A DNA stretch of 64,000 nt, taken from positions 434,001 through 498,000 of the forward strand of contig NW_025064884.1 of NCBI RefSeq assembly GCF_019112545.1, read 5' to 3'. This document shows, piece after piece, positions 22,365 through 35,700 of the stretch. The notes beneath the pieces were generated by a model. It made no database searches, was not told where the DNA came from, and was given only the letters and a program-made list of their open reading frames with translations. Both the position numbers and the translations under genes were made by a program. Position 1 is the first letter of the stretch; each line of letters begins with the position of its first letter. This DNA comes from Guyanagaster necrorhizus. Its lineage: Eukaryota; Basidiomycota; Agaricomycetes; Agaricales; Physalacriaceae.

Positions 22365-24950
22365 ATGTCTTTAATTTTTTCTGCACGTTACTTGTCTCGC
22401 GCGCGTGCTGGTCACCCATCCTTTTTTTTGCCTCGATTTCACTCTCAGATTCAGAAATCGCCTCCGAAGAGCTCGACTTCCGTAAAGGCAACTCCAAAAG
22501 GCACGCCCAGTGCAGTTCCTGGGCGTCAAGGGCCACCGACGCGTCATGAAGTCCAGGAGGGGAATGCAGCACTAAATGTCCCGTTCAACCCTCCTGGAGG
22601 AGGTAGCGGAGGGGGTGTAGGGGGGACGAGTATCTTTGCATTTACGAACAACCCATTCTTGGATGCAGCACTGACGACAGTGATTGGGCTGGGCATGGGT
22701 ATCTATTACATCCTATCAGAAATGTATATCGTCGTCTCACATGCACACAGTTTTCCTTGGTGGTGTAGGGTATTTGAAGTGGTACAAGTGGAATGTTTTA
22801 CACAAGGCGCGTAATCTTTCTATGTAGCACAGATTTGAATTCTTTACTTTCATCCAGATCGAGAAAGCCTTTCAGCCTGGCTATGATCCTGCGCTTGAAG
22901 TGGCGACTTGTCATAATAAAAGTAGTGTAATCGAAGGCGACGGTGGTCGATTGGACGACCTTGACATAAATCCGGACATACCTTGGACACAACATCTCCG
23001 ACGGAAAGAACAGGACTGGATAGACAAGATCGTCCAGGGAGCAGAGCCCGGACATTACTTTGTACTTCTCGGGCCAAAGGTGATGATCAAGTCATACAGT
23101 GCATGAATGCGTCTCATTGAACCTGCTATAGGGGTCGGGAAAGGGCACTATGATTTTCGACTCAATGACTGCCATCCAGGCTGATGGTGTCGCTATGTGT
23201 GATGCCCACCCCGACCTAGAGGTCTTCCGTCTTCGTTTGGGCAAGGCGTTAAACTACGAATACAATGAAGATTCACAAACTGGCTTATTCCAGAGACGTG
23301 ATCCTCGTGAAGGTAAGGAGCCAACAAGTTCCTAGCCTCCGATTCCAACATCATTCCAGGTGGACCTGCGCTTGACATCGAGAGAGGTAGGGACGACAAA
23401 TGGATGCCATGAGAATGTCCTAATCCTTCTATGTTTTGCAGCTCTGAATAAGCTGGAGAAAGTGGCACTCAAAGTAGCGGGCGAGAAGGGCCGACCCTTG
23501 GTCCTGATAATCAACAATGTACACTACCTCAAAAACGACGACGACGGGCGGAACGTTTTACTTCAGCTGCAACAAAAGGCCGAGTCTTGGGCTGCCAGTG
23601 GTGAATACTTTGTTGACCCTCACTTACCATTATTCATTTTCTCCAGGAATCTTGACGCTTGTATTTAGCACGTACGTCCACAGCCGACGATAAGGTGCTT
23701 CTTGACTAAGATCGACATACAGTGACGATTTCTGGCCGTTCTATGTCATGCGTATGTTAACTATCTACATACCAAAGCCCTTTGATCTCACTACTAGCAG
23801 GTAAAAATGCCAGTAGAATGCACGTTCGTGATTGACCGCCTTTCAGTGTTCATTTCTGAAACGAAGTCTCCGTAGGTACTGTCAATCTATGACCTCAACA
23901 TGAAGGAGGCGCTGCATGCTTGTACCCGCATGAGAATAGACCTAGGTCAGAAGGTGAAAAGCCAAGTCGTTCGAGACGCTGTGTCAATCGTTGGAGGCCG
24001 TCTTTCCTACCTAAACAAGGTATGATAATCCGTTATCACTACCTAAAGCTAACCGTACTTCTTCCAAAAGATCTCAAAATCTAAAGATATGCTGAGCATG
24101 GCGAACCAACTTCTCTCAATTGAGAAGGCTTGGTTGTTGAGTCAAATAGGTCAGTCTATTCAAATTCTTGTTGTGTGTGGCTTATGTCTGTACAGGTCTG
24201 ATAACCGATTGTGACGATGATGTTATGGACGAGGTAGAGTGATTTACCTCAAAACTTCCGAAAGTGTTTCTGAGATTTGCTGCCAGCAAAAATGGAGTTC
24301 ATGCTCTTGGTTGCTGTTACAAGAATTTGTCAAGCTCAGGCAAGAACAGGAACGAGAACTGCAAAGAGCCCTTGAAGCAGGTACTTCCGATTTACAATCA
24401 GACGCAGAGCTGCCCCTGCCTATAATTCCTTACGTGAGCATCATCCCTTTCTGCGTGCTTACTGCCATATACTTGTATTGCCACAGTGGAAATGCCGGCA
24501 AATCATGACCAGAGCAGACTTCTTGGAAGGTGTGTGATGCTGCTAGTACGCTTCATCGGTGGCTGAATCGAACCACCAATAGACCTAGACCGAAAGAACA
24601 TCATTGCTATTGATGTCAGTGGCCTACCAAATCTTGGGCGGGAACTGCGCGATCTCTTACTGCTACTCGTTACAGGTCAACCATGACGTCCGACCTGACT
24701 CGATGCTCATTTTACACGCCGCGAGGCAAATCGTGGAGCAAGAAGAATTCGAAGACACACTCAGCAATGTTCGCGACCGGATTGATGAAATTGAAAGTCT
24801 TCACCGTACGAGAGAGTTGACTGTACGTGCAGTGGGCTTAAGGTGTTCTTTCTGACTCACTAACAAGCTTGCTAGTTCAAGGATCTTGACAAAGGGGACA
24901 AGATTAATCTTACAGTGGATCAAACGGGGGAAATAGAACGTAATGTATAG
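22365..24950 (+). CDS. Mitochondrial-type P-loop ATPase, 17 exons
   Basis: The model joins 17 exons (22365-22698, 22751-22806, 22858-23079, 23132-23312, 23360-23386, 23442-23600, 23647-23671, 23723-23751, 23801-23823, 23876-24019, 24071-24149, 24196-24233, 24287-24433, 24487-24529, 24583-24614, 24676-24822, 24876-24950) into 586 residues without a stop. The N-terminus (SARYLSRARAGHPSFFLPRF) resembles a mitochondrial leader. A Gly-rich linker and a helix (AALTTVIGLGMG... with FLGGVGYLKWY) follow. Walker A GPKGSGKGT is at about 202-210 and a Walker-B-like strand LVLIINNVHYL at about 293-303, where Asn replaces the usual acid. The rest is helical, resembling AAA+/STAND ATPases of the ORC or archaeal-ATPase type. 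The substrate is unknown. Intron 2 uses a GC donor (22807). Confidence 0.82.
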
Positions 24951-25650
24951 CAGCAGTCGTCTTTTAGATCCTTATTTTATAGGAACCTTTCGCCCCATTG
25001 TCCTTTCTTGGATATTTCATGTCGTCCGTCAACATGCTCGTTACTACAGGCGATCTGGTGCAAAACCTCTGGTGGCGAATCTGTATCAATGCCTTTCACT
25101 GGTCACCGTGGAGTCCTTGGGGTTGGGAACCACTGGTATTAACTCGTCGTAGCTACCAACAAGCATGCCTTTCGAAGCTCAAAGGCATCAAAGTGTATCA
25201 TAAGCTGTAGAACGGGAATCAGGGACGACATGATTTCATTCAGCGAAAACGAGTACCGATGCCTAGCAATACATACATCAAAATCACGGCACCCCCTTCA
25301 ACGTCGTACGTATTCTCTTTGATTTTTGGGTGATACGTGTCTGGACCCATTCCTTAAAGTCATGCATTTGTACCTAGATTCACGAGTTTCGGGATTGAAG
25401 ATAAAATGCTTTGTCTCGAAGCGATGGGACTGTTGTATTCTGGAACTAGCTTCAAACCCACAGCTTTCTAGTAGTCTTTTGTATTCCGGTCTCGAAGCAA
25501 CAAGGAAGTTGAACGTTCGGGCTTTCATAATTGTGATAAGAGCAAGATGTCGACGGACATTGCCGTTTCCGGAGTGTGAGTCCGGCTAAAAAGACTTGCA
25601 ACGTTCTTGTCCTTGTACCGGTACTACCACGACCGGTCACATAACTTGCG
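24951..25650. other. Intergenic region, no supported gene
   Basis: 700 bp after the ATPase gene. Short frames at 24943-25210 (plus) and 25298-25528 (minus) lack motifs. Confidence 0.45.
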
Positions 25651-26046
25651 ATGGCAGACAACGACACGAAGCCTTCATCACCCATCCCGCCTCCACCATA
25701 CTCACAGTCTGCCTCCAGTGATGTCACGGTCGTCGAACAAACTGGTCTCCTTCCCAGCGGTCCTGCGAGCACGGCCACGGCCACGTCGTTGACGCCGTTT
25801 CCCTCAACATTCACCCCGCACAGCGTGCAGCATCCGCACCATGTGCAGCACCTTCGCTTTGGGCCTACCCCGCCACAGGAGTTGCATCTCCCGTACGCGT
25901 ATTATGATCCGAGGTCAGAGTACTCGGTCGCCATGGCTGACCACCGTGCAAGGATGAGATTCTTGGGTGCTGTTCTGTATGCTGCTGGCGTTTGGGTTCT
26001 CTTTGGTGTTCTGGCGGGATGGTGGGGACAGGCGTGGACTGAGTGA
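25651..26046 (+). CDS. Small one-helix membrane protein with PPPPY motif
   Basis: An intronless frame of 131 residues. The N-terminal 90 residues are Pro/Ser/His-rich, with a PPPPYS motif at about residues 13-18, a binding site for WW-domain proteins such as Rsp5/Nedd4 ubiquitin ligases. One hydrophobic segment, LGAVLYAAGVWVLFGVLAGWW, lies at about 104-124 near the C-terminus, so the protein would be tail-anchored or a single-pass protein with a long cytosolic N-terminus. The arrangement is like ubiquitin-ligase adaptors, but no family is recognised. It could be a basidiomycete-specific gene. The start is the first ATG after stops. Confidence 0.65.
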   Translation: MADNDTKPSSPIPPPPYSQSASSDVTVVEQTGLLPSGPASTATATSLTPFPSTFTPHSVQHPHHVQHLRFGPTPPQELHLPYAYYDPRSEYSVAMADHRARMRFLGAVLYAAGVWVLFGVLAGWWGQAWTE

Positions 26047-27993
26047 CTGGGCTATCCCGTATGCTACCTGGGACGGTGTATTTTTAGATGGGCGAGGGCA
26101 AATTTTGGTTGGTTTCATTTGATTCACGCTAGCCTTGTGTCTCTGACATTCGCTTGTATTCCAGATATCACATATTTCATCTTTCACGACATGCATGCAT
26201 ATGGAATATATCACTATAATTCTTTATTTCTGCCTGTGGAGCTCGTCATGCGCGTAATGCTGGACTTAGTTTCTTTTCACGAAGCTTGAATCTCATTTCT
26301 AGTAATGGCCGATAATTGAAAGGTACTTTACTCGATTCTGACCATATCTGCGTTAACATCAGGTTTCTAGGTTTCTACAGCATGTAATTTAGCTGTTTAA
26401 CTGTACACAGGTCGTTAATATCGTCCCTTTGCGTTGCTCAATACAACCGCTATATACAGCATATCACTTGCCATACATAAGCCTTACTACAATGAACGTA
26501 CAATCTAAGTTCAAGGTGGGTATTTTTTATGGCAAGTATTCCCTGAAAGTCTTCTACGTCGTTCAGGTTGCCGTGTTGAACAGACTTCCCTTTAGGCCGC
26601 CTTTCTTTCCTTGCGTCGACTCGGATGGCATTGCAGTTTCCTCGTACAACGTTTGCGACTGCTCCACCTCCTCTGTTGGTATTGCGCAAACAATACGGTA
26701 TTTGTGCGCCTGCTCATGTTTATTCTCGCCCCTCTGTAACTTGTCGCGAGTTGACGTTTCTGTCGTTATTGTTTTTCCGTAGCCGACCACAGACTGTTCT
26801 CGAAGTCGTCTCGATGATTTCTACAGACCATGACATCACCTCTCCGAATTGACGCAGTCAAATGTACGTCTTTCACAGAATCACAGCCTCCCCCTGTACA
26901 AGGTTTACCGTTCTTCTTTTCGACGGAGCGTCGGCGATACGTGAGAAGACATTCTGTGAACAAAACATGGTGCCGTACGTTCACCCAGAATCGCAATTGA
27001 AGTCAATATCAATTTGCCACTGAATAACGACAGCCGGAATTCAGAAGGATGTCCGGCCCCAAAGGATTTGGCGAGCCATCGCGTGTGTATCGCGTGCGAC
27101 TGATGTGGGCAGATTTCTCGGTAAGGATTCATTCTCTTTTCAACCATGACTTTCATGAACTCCTTTCTCTCGAAAACGACGATTTTCTCATTGGCTGACG
27201 CTACGCTTACAAAGTCAAACATTTCCTACTGCATCAGGCGAACAAAGAATCAATTGATGCCAGATATGTTTGGATAGGGAACAAAAGAAGGATGGAATGA
27301 GGTAGGAAACAGTACGCAGATAGAGGTAAGATATTGTGGGTATGGGACATTGTCGTGGTGGTGAAACAATGGGAACAATGAACCGAAGGGCGGAGGTGCG
27401 TAAATTGTACTGGCGGGCTACCATTGGCCAGGGTGAGCTCGGATCACATGAATCAGGTTTGTCTGTGTTTGGGTATCGGTTGACATGCCTAAAAAGGAAG
27501 TGGTCAATGCGTGGTAATGGATGGAAATGGGAAGAAGCGAAATCCGGAGGGGAAATTCGGCCTCGTCCGCTTGTTACCTTCCAACCCATCACCCTCTTCG
27601 ATCGCACATATCCCCCTTTCCCCGACTCATTTCCGTCGCCGTCGCCGCCAACGAACTTAAACACCCTTTGCTTATCGTCGACATCGTGCCCAACACCATC
27701 GGCGACATCCTGCTCTACTTTTTTCCGTCGTCGTTGGCCCTAATATTGCCCTGTACGCGTCGCGCATTCCGTACACCGCGCCCATCGTTCATCCCATCGC
27801 CGCCCACTATATTCATATCTGTCCTGCGTCACCCCATCTGTGGTCTATTCTCCTCCCTTCCATCCTGCGGTCTGACTTGTTCATGTGCTGAGCCTCCTTC
27901 ATTTTTCCCCCCTCGCTGCCCATTTTTGTCACATCTCATTATCTGCCCATCCTGGCGTCTTCGACCCCCCTTCTACCAATCTCTTCTCATCAA
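26047..27993. other. Upstream region of the Whi3-like gene, no supported gene
   Basis: About 1.9 kb. Small frames with plausible splice sites exist near 26490-26860 and 27045-27200 but give no recognisable domain. From 27560 to 27990 the plus strand is strongly C/T-rich, typical of a fungal promoter and long leader. A 5' UTR intron ending at 27994 is possible (see the Whi3-like entry). Confidence 0.4.
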
Positions 27994-30900
27994 GTGGACG
28001 AGGACTTCATCAACAAGTCCCTCCTAGATTCTCTTGACGCTCAGGCCGACGCTGAGCCCCTTGCGTCGTCTGACTCGGACCACGCTGCAGGGCATTCGTA
28101 CGGTTCTGCCTCTAACTCATCCTCAGAGGGCTCCTCATCCGTTCCCTATCACATGCAGCCCATCATATCTTGTTCAGACTCGCCACCCGACAACGGTGCC
28201 CATCCCATGCTTCATCATATTCAATCTCAGGAAACATTGTACAATCTACATCCTTCACAAAACGGCATGTACACCACCACTGGCCATAGTGGCCATATCC
28301 ACTCAAACTCTGACTATCCCGTCGACGTCGATCCCCAGAAGCAGCAGCTCGCATCAAAAATCAATGACGCCCCTCCTTTCAGATCGCCCTTCAGCAGTTT
28401 TACCAGTGCTGCTCGTTCGCGACATCACAACACGCCATCCATGCTCACTTCTCCCACCTCGTACCGTGAATCCTCGACTTTCTACCCATCTGCTGCGGAG
28501 ATGTATCCTCAACAAATAACGTCGCCCACTCAGGTCCACATGCAAGCATTTGAGCTTCGGGCTAATCTCGACTTTTCTGGTGGCCAAACGGTAAACAGTG
28601 TGCCCAAGGCGTTCAGTGTCGTCGACCATCAGTTTACGAACGGGCATTCTTCTCTTCTTACCCCGCACAAATCCCAACCGCAAAGTCAACAGTCGCAGCT
28701 TAATGGCTACGGTAGTCAGTACATGAACGGCATTCATTTGTCGTCACAGACGCCATATGGTCCCCATATTCCATCTGGTCCGGCTACGTCGTTAGTCAAC
28801 GGAAACGTTGTGGGAAGTGCGGCTGGATCTGCGGTTTTATCCGGCCCCGGGGGCATGCTCATCAACAGTTCTGGTGCGCCCTCTGGTCCGGTCCAACAGC
28901 AAGAGGACATTTCAACTATCTTCGTTGTCGGTTTCCCCGATGATATGCAGGTGTGTACTTTTCGGGTTTGCGCAGTAGAGTAATCGACTTAGCACTGCTC
29001 TTTTAGGAACGAGAGTTCCAAAACATGTTTACTTTTTCTCCTGGATTTGAGGCCGCCACCCTCAAAATTCCCAACAAGGAGTACACGTCATATGGCGGCA
29101 TTAATGGGGTTGGCACAGCGGGCCTGCGCACCACCGCTGGTTCGAATTATGCTCAAGCCTTCAATGGCTCTAATGATCCATATAACCTAGTCACCGTTAA
29201 TCAAGGTGGTGTCGTTGTCGATGGTGGTCGTGACGGCATGTCCTCCTGGCCTGCACCCTCCGTAGATGACAGTGGTAGTGGTCAGTTCATGGCTAGTGCC
29301 GGCTTGAGCATGCCCCCCAGGAAGCAAATCATTGGCTTTGCAAAGTTTAGGACACGAGAAGAGGCGCTGTCAGCCCGAGATCTGCTGCAGGGTCGACGAG
29401 TTGACATCGAGAAAGGCGCTGTCTTAAAAGCTGAGATGGCGAAGAAGAACCTGCACACGAAGAGAGGCGTAGGCCCTATTCCCAGTGGCTTAGGAGGTGC
29501 TAACGCTTCTGCCAATGCTCTTGGTCAAGGAATGGTTGGTGGTGCATCTGGAATGAACGGACTTCAGCCGTCCCTGATTAACGGCGGGGGTAGTGGGCTT
29601 CTTGGAGGTGTTTCCAATGATATGTATGGTATCGGAGCCGAGGCTCTTAATCTCAGAGAACGGGAGTATTCCGCTGGCCCTCTCAGACCCCAGTGGCGAG
29701 ATCACGTTGCAGACATGAACGGTGTTTTTCGGGACGGCAGAGATGAAGAAGAGCGCAAGCGGGAGAGAGAAGTCGCTGCCCTCAACGCTATGGGTCTGGG
29801 TGCCACGCATCGTAGCGTCTCAGAGCGAGATGATGAAGTCAGGGAATGGAAGAGACGCGAGAAGGAGCTGCGATTGAGAACCGGAAATGTGAATGCTTAC
29901 GATGCTTTCCACTCAGTACCTCCTGGAATCTCGCGACAGTCGTCTACCAACACAGGGCTGTTATCCGCTGTGGAGCTACCCTCCGGTGCAACGGGCGGTC
30001 CGAGTCCTGTTATCGGTGGAAATGGCTATCAAATGACGTCTCTTGCGGGCCTTCAATCCTACCAACAACAGCCGGATGACATTTCTATTGGCCCGTGGGA
30101 TAATGTCCGAAGGACTGGTAGTTCTGCTATTCCAATCAGGCCGCCTTCATCATCTCAGCGGTCGTCTTCACCTACAGATCCCTCCTCTATATCTGGCTCT
30201 TCGGTCCCATTTTCCGAAGGTCCTCGTCCATATTCACCGTCTCGCGAAGCCTTTGTTGCTTCATCTCTTCATGATCCCACTGAGTCACGGTCCCAAACAG
30301 ACTCTCGTTCTTCGAGCGCAAATGGTGGATCGCAGAGTGGCAGAAGCTCGGGTAATGCTATTACGGATGAGGATATGTCGCGAGCAGTTGGAAGCTTAGA
30401 TGTGGGTACGCGTCAAGGAAATACTTCTCCACAGTTGCCATCCCCTGCATCAGGGGCTAGTTCTGGTGGTAGTACAAGAAATGGCGTAGATCAGAACCCT
30501 CCCGTGAGTTATATCAATGGTTCATCGCGCGAACCGGGTCCCTCATTTCAAATTTAGATCAATACGTTGTATGTTGGCAATTTACCGATATCGCCTCCTC
30601 CGCTCGGTTACCCCCCTGATGCGCTGGAGGAATCTTTACGAGAGCTGTTCTCGTCACAGCCTGGGTACCGGCGACTGTCATTCAAACAGAAGAACACCGG
30701 ACCCATGTGTTTCGTGGAGGTAATTCATTTTTCCCACTTACGGTGTAGATTCTGATTACTCTTCTATACAGTTTGAAGATGTCAATCACGCAGCGAAGGC
30801 ACTAAACGAATTGTATGGCCACCCTCTGGGAGGTTTGGTCAAGGGCGGGGGTATTCGGTTATCGTACAGTAAGAATCCTCTTGGTGTTCGCACACCTACT

Positions 30901-31335
30901 AGTGCCACTGGTAGCGGGTCTATGTTACAGCAGCAGCAGTCGCAAACCTACTCGGCAGGGACGTATAACTGCGGTGACGAACGGCCGAGCTTTTCCAAGC
31001 GGGATGCTGTCTTATCTCCTCCACCACATCATTCACATGGCTACCTCGCGTCACCTCCGCCACGATTTTTCTCGAGCTCGCCCTCGTCGATGGCGTTTGG
31101 TGGATCAGTGTCGTCAGCTACCAACTTTTCACGTACTGGTTCCTACGGGTACGCTTTGACGTCTTCCGCCACTTCAGGGAGCTCAGCCTTCTCGCCATTT
31201 GGTGTGACTCCCTCCATGCATAATATACCCGATCACAATCTTCCTGATCAGCAGCAAGACCATCATTCCCATCACTTCATTCCACGAGCATTGTCACCCA
31301 GTGTCCACAACATAGAACCCGCTCGAGCAGTATAA
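27994..31335 (+). CDS. Whi3-like two-RRM RNA-binding protein
   Basis: Exons 27994-28950, 29007-30503, 30558-30719 and 30772-31335 give about 1,060 residues. RRM1 starts at [18 protein letters not shown] (about 305) and is interrupted by a long Gly/Asn-rich insert before [18 protein letters not shown]2 starts at about residue 818 with NTLYVGNLP and continues [51 protein letters not shown]. This second RRM is the signature of yeast Whi3 and relatives, which bind mRNAs such as cyclin messages and form RNP condensates. Long Ser/Gln/Asn-rich stretches fit that behaviour. The first codon in the open frame is GTG; an in-frame ATG is absent. An intron ending with AAG at 27994 would create ATG from an upstream A plus TG, so the 5' end is unresolved. 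Confidence 0.88.
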
Positions 31336-32732
31336 GCGGACGGCAAGTTCGACCTCGATACGCATTTCGCATCTGACACGCAATATTATCTTTCTCGCAA
31401 TTATCCACCGATGTACCAATGAGCCACTTTCCAGTTCTTAACGCATTCTACAGTCCAATGACACGTTTTATTCTTTTTTGGTTCTGCTCTCTGCCGCTCT
31501 CATCCTTTTAGGACTGTTTCATCCGTCGCAAGCCTTCATATACATTGCTCGTCACTCACCTCTCACTATTTCGTTCTTCGACCACCATCACTATCAATTA
31601 TATATTGCTCTCACTTTTTCATGGTCATACACAGTACTTCATCCCATATATTTCACTAGTGTCTTCGTTGCAATATCCACTATATAGTTGTTACGGCTCT
31701 TGTTGTCTGTCTTTCTTCATCCATCTCCCTTGCATCGTGCACGCTGTTTATTTAGGGCCGCTGTGGGACGCAGTAAGGTCTAAATGGTCATGTATATTAT
31801 GTTCTGCATATCTATAGCAATTTTCGCGAATACCAAGCTTCCGCTTTGCGGTAGTGCCGTTGCGTTTATTCTTTCATGTTAGCGGTAATACATTTCCCAC
31901 CACCGCCTAATCAATGTCGACCGCCAAGAGAGAGGACCTCTTAGACTCGAATAGTAATGTCACGTTGCATATTTGCTTTGTGCAGTGTTCTCTTAATGCA
32001 CATAAAATGACTGATTTGCATGATGTTCGCTTCTCTGCTTATCATTTCACTTGGCACCCGGTATGGGACGACAATGAGACCTGAAGTGAGTAGCCGGAGT
32101 TCAAATTCATGATACATCTCCTTCTGTAGTTCGGCGACTGATGAAAGTATTCTACATGGTGATCGCTACGCGTAACTGTGGCCGCGGACGTAGTCTGCAC
32201 TCCATGAGCCTGTCTTGCTCCCAGCAACCTGATAGATGAGATAGCCAGCAGAATTTTGAAACGTCAAGAAGGAGATGTGTCAAAGAAAATCGCTTGGACA
32301 TGGCAGATGCGGTAAGGTGCGACCACCGCTCTACCTGCTAACCTTACCCTGCAGTGGAAATTCCTTGTTTACCCTCGAATGCGAACGTGTGGACGTTGTT
32401 GGTCGTAACAATAGGCGGTGTAAATAATAATGAGATTCATACATGTAATCCTATCTTTATTCGCCACTTGCTTTGTTGTCAGGATGGCATTTCGGAAGTC
32501 GGAAAGACAAATATGACGGCATTCGTAGCCATTGGGCGGCTGGTCCCTGCGAGCTATTCTTTCCCTTGTCCCACCAGACGACCTCAATCCTCACCGTCCT
32601 ATACCTCTACCCTCCTTATTCACGATTCAGTCTTCTTCTCGAAGCAACATATACTATCTGCCGTCCTGCAGGCCCACGCTCTTCACGACCAAATATTTCT
32701 TTAATTTCTTCAAGGGCCGTTGTTGATAGAGA
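31336..32732. other. Intergenic region
   Basis: About 1.4 kb. The first 500 bp are T/C-rich 3' UTR-like sequence. The last 150 bp are likely the channel promoter. No gene supported. Confidence 0.5.
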
Positions 32733-35700
32733 ATGGGCGGCCTCGATGATGCTGGAGACATCCTTAATACCAACTCGCGGACGCTGGCGCCCGCTGCCGT
32801 TGGCTCTCAAGTGGTGTTGATGAGTATCGTTTCAGTGCGTATCCTATCTTGTCGACTGGCGACATAACATTGACATCTAATCAGACCGTTACTGTCCTTG
32901 CCTTCAATTTTTTACGTCCCAAAAACAAGGCAGGTACCCCTTGCAATTATCCCTAACATGCATTCATCTTTTCTTCCTAGATTATCTATGAGCCAAAGGT
33001 CAAGTATCATGTAGGGAACAAGCCCCCGCCTCGGATAAATGATTCTGTCTTGTTCGGTTGGCTTCCCCCACTACTCCACACGAAGGAGCCCGAGCTCGTC
33101 GACAAAATAGGTCTCGATGCAGTCACCTTCCTTCGTTTCCTGCGACTCATGCGCTGGCTATTCACCGGTGTCGCCGTTCTGACTTGCGGCATTCTCATTC
33201 CTATCAACGCCGTTTACAACCTTAAGAACGTCGATTCCAGCAACCGTGATATCTTGAGTATGTTAACGATTCGTGACGTGTCTGGCAACCTCCTCTTCGT
33301 CCATGTTACGGTATCCTACCTAATCACCGGCCTCATCATCGCGCTTGTTCACCTCAACTGGACGCAAGTCGTACGATTGCGTCAGGAGTGGTATCGGTCT
33401 CCGGAATACCTCCAGTCTTTCTACGCTCGGACCCTCACTGTGAGGCATGTGCCTAAGAAGTATCAGTCTGACATGGGTATCAAGGACATCTTTGAATCCG
33501 TGCACGTTCCCTATCCAACAACTAGCGTTCACATAGGAAGGAGGGTCGGAAAGCTCCCGGAGTTGATTGAGTATCACAACGACACAGTTAGAGAGTTGGA
33601 GCAATATCTCGTCAAGTACCTAAAGGATGGGAAGATAGGCAAGAGACGACCAATTGTAAGAATTGGTGGTCATTGCGGTCTTGGTGGGCAAACGCACGAC
33701 GCTATCGAATTCTATACGTGAGTTCCTGTCCTTTGTGTTGGACCCTATTTCTCATCAAAGCTGTAGCGCAAAGCTCAAGCGCACGGAGGCTGTCATAGAG
33801 GAATATCGCTCCCAAATAGACACTCGCAAAGCGGAAAACTACGGGTTCGCTAGTATGGCCGCAGTTCCTTACGCTCACATTGTGGCCAAGCTATTGAGCG
33901 GGAAGCATCCTAAAGGAACGGACATTGAACTGGCTCCTAATCCCAAAGATATCGTGAGTCAAGCTTCAGTTTCTTCCGCAACGACGCCTAATAACATCGA
34001 GATGTAGATCTGGGAGAACATGAACAAATCAGAAGGTGAACTTGCAAGGAAAAAGTTGACCGGATTCCTCTTTCTGGCCCTCGTATGTTTCTTCAACACG
34101 GTACCCTTGTTCATCATATCAGTGTTGGCCAACTTGGACTCGGTAAGTAACACAATGTAGCACTCTACTTGTTCTGACGGGCTTCTTAGTTGACTTCATA
34201 CGTGACATTCCTTGCACAATGGTCGTCTTCATCACCCACTTCCTTTGCTTTCGTTTCTGGTGTACTTCCACCGGCAGTGTCCGGTCTTTTTGGATTCTTT
34301 TTGCCTATAATCATGAGATGGTTGACGCAGGTATGAGGCTGTGGAAAGCCGTTCAGGACATACTATCCCTGACATTTCCCTCCTCCCCCTCCTCTAGTAT
34401 ATGGGCGCTCTTACGCACTCTAGACTTGACCGTGCTGTCGTCGCTCGCTACTTTGCTTTCCTGGTCATCTCGCAGCTGATTATCTTCACATTGATTGGTG
34501 TTATTTTTAGTGCGTCGTATCAGTTATACGTGACAACTTGAACTCACCGCCATTTAGATTCGGTGAAACAGATTGTTGCACAGATTGGGAAGAAGAGTTT
34601 CAATGAGATCATTAGCAATCTTGATAGTAGGTTCTACCACTAGGATACGCATCTATCTAATCCTCTCATACTTTCAGCGTTGCCCGATACCATTAACAGG
34701 ACGTATATTGATCAAGCGTCTTATTGGCTGACGTTCTTCCCGTAAGTAGGCTCCTCTGGAACGGGCGCTTGAAAGCTGATTTCATGAATTGTAGTTTGCG
34801 TGGTTTCCTAGTAGTTTTTGATTTGGCTCAGATTATCAACTTGCTATGGTTGTCGTTCAAGACTCAGTGAGTAAGGTTGCCGACGTTGAATGCTCAGTGC
34901 TTATTTCCTTACAGCGTGTTTGGTCGTACTCCGCGCGACATCCGAGAGTGGACTCAGCCTCCCATCTTTCCGTATGCCGTGTACTAGTAAGTGGACCTCT
35001 TTATTGGTGTGGCAGAGTACTGATAATCATGTACTTGCAGCGGCAACACAGTGAGTTCGCATTTGCGTAGCGGACACGCCTTCACTGAACTACACCTTTA
35101 GCTGTTCATGGGTTCCGTTGGACTGGTGTTCGCTCCTCTCGCGCCGCTAGTGTCCTTGGCTGCTGCTATTGTCTTCTGGATGAGCTCCTTCGTATACAAA
35201 TATCAACTGATGTTTGTGTTCGTGAGTAAGGTCGAAACTGGTGGCGTAAGTGCATCCAAAGAATTCGTGACCCCTGCTCATTCATTTGAACATACAGCGA
35301 ATGTGGAATGTCATCATGAACCGACTGTTGTTTTGCGTTTCTCTCATGCAAGCCTTACTTGTTCTGAGTAGGTTATATTACCCGTTGTTGCGACGGATTC
35401 TCATTCATCTGTGCAGCCATTGGTCTTCAATATGGTTTCAAGTCACTGCAATGGCTCATTACTATTCCGCCCATCATCATTGTCATCGCATACAAGATCT
35501 ACGCCAATAAGGTGTTCGACAGCGCATTCCGCTACTACAATCCTTCGGAAGACGAACTCCGGCTGGCAAAGGTGTATTCGGAACGCGCTGATAACAAGGG
35601 CAACAAGCTAGGGAAACGCTTTGGACATCCTGCTCTTCATGCTGATTTATTCACGCCAATGTTGCATGCAAACATGATGCCTCTCCTTGGTCAAGTGTAC

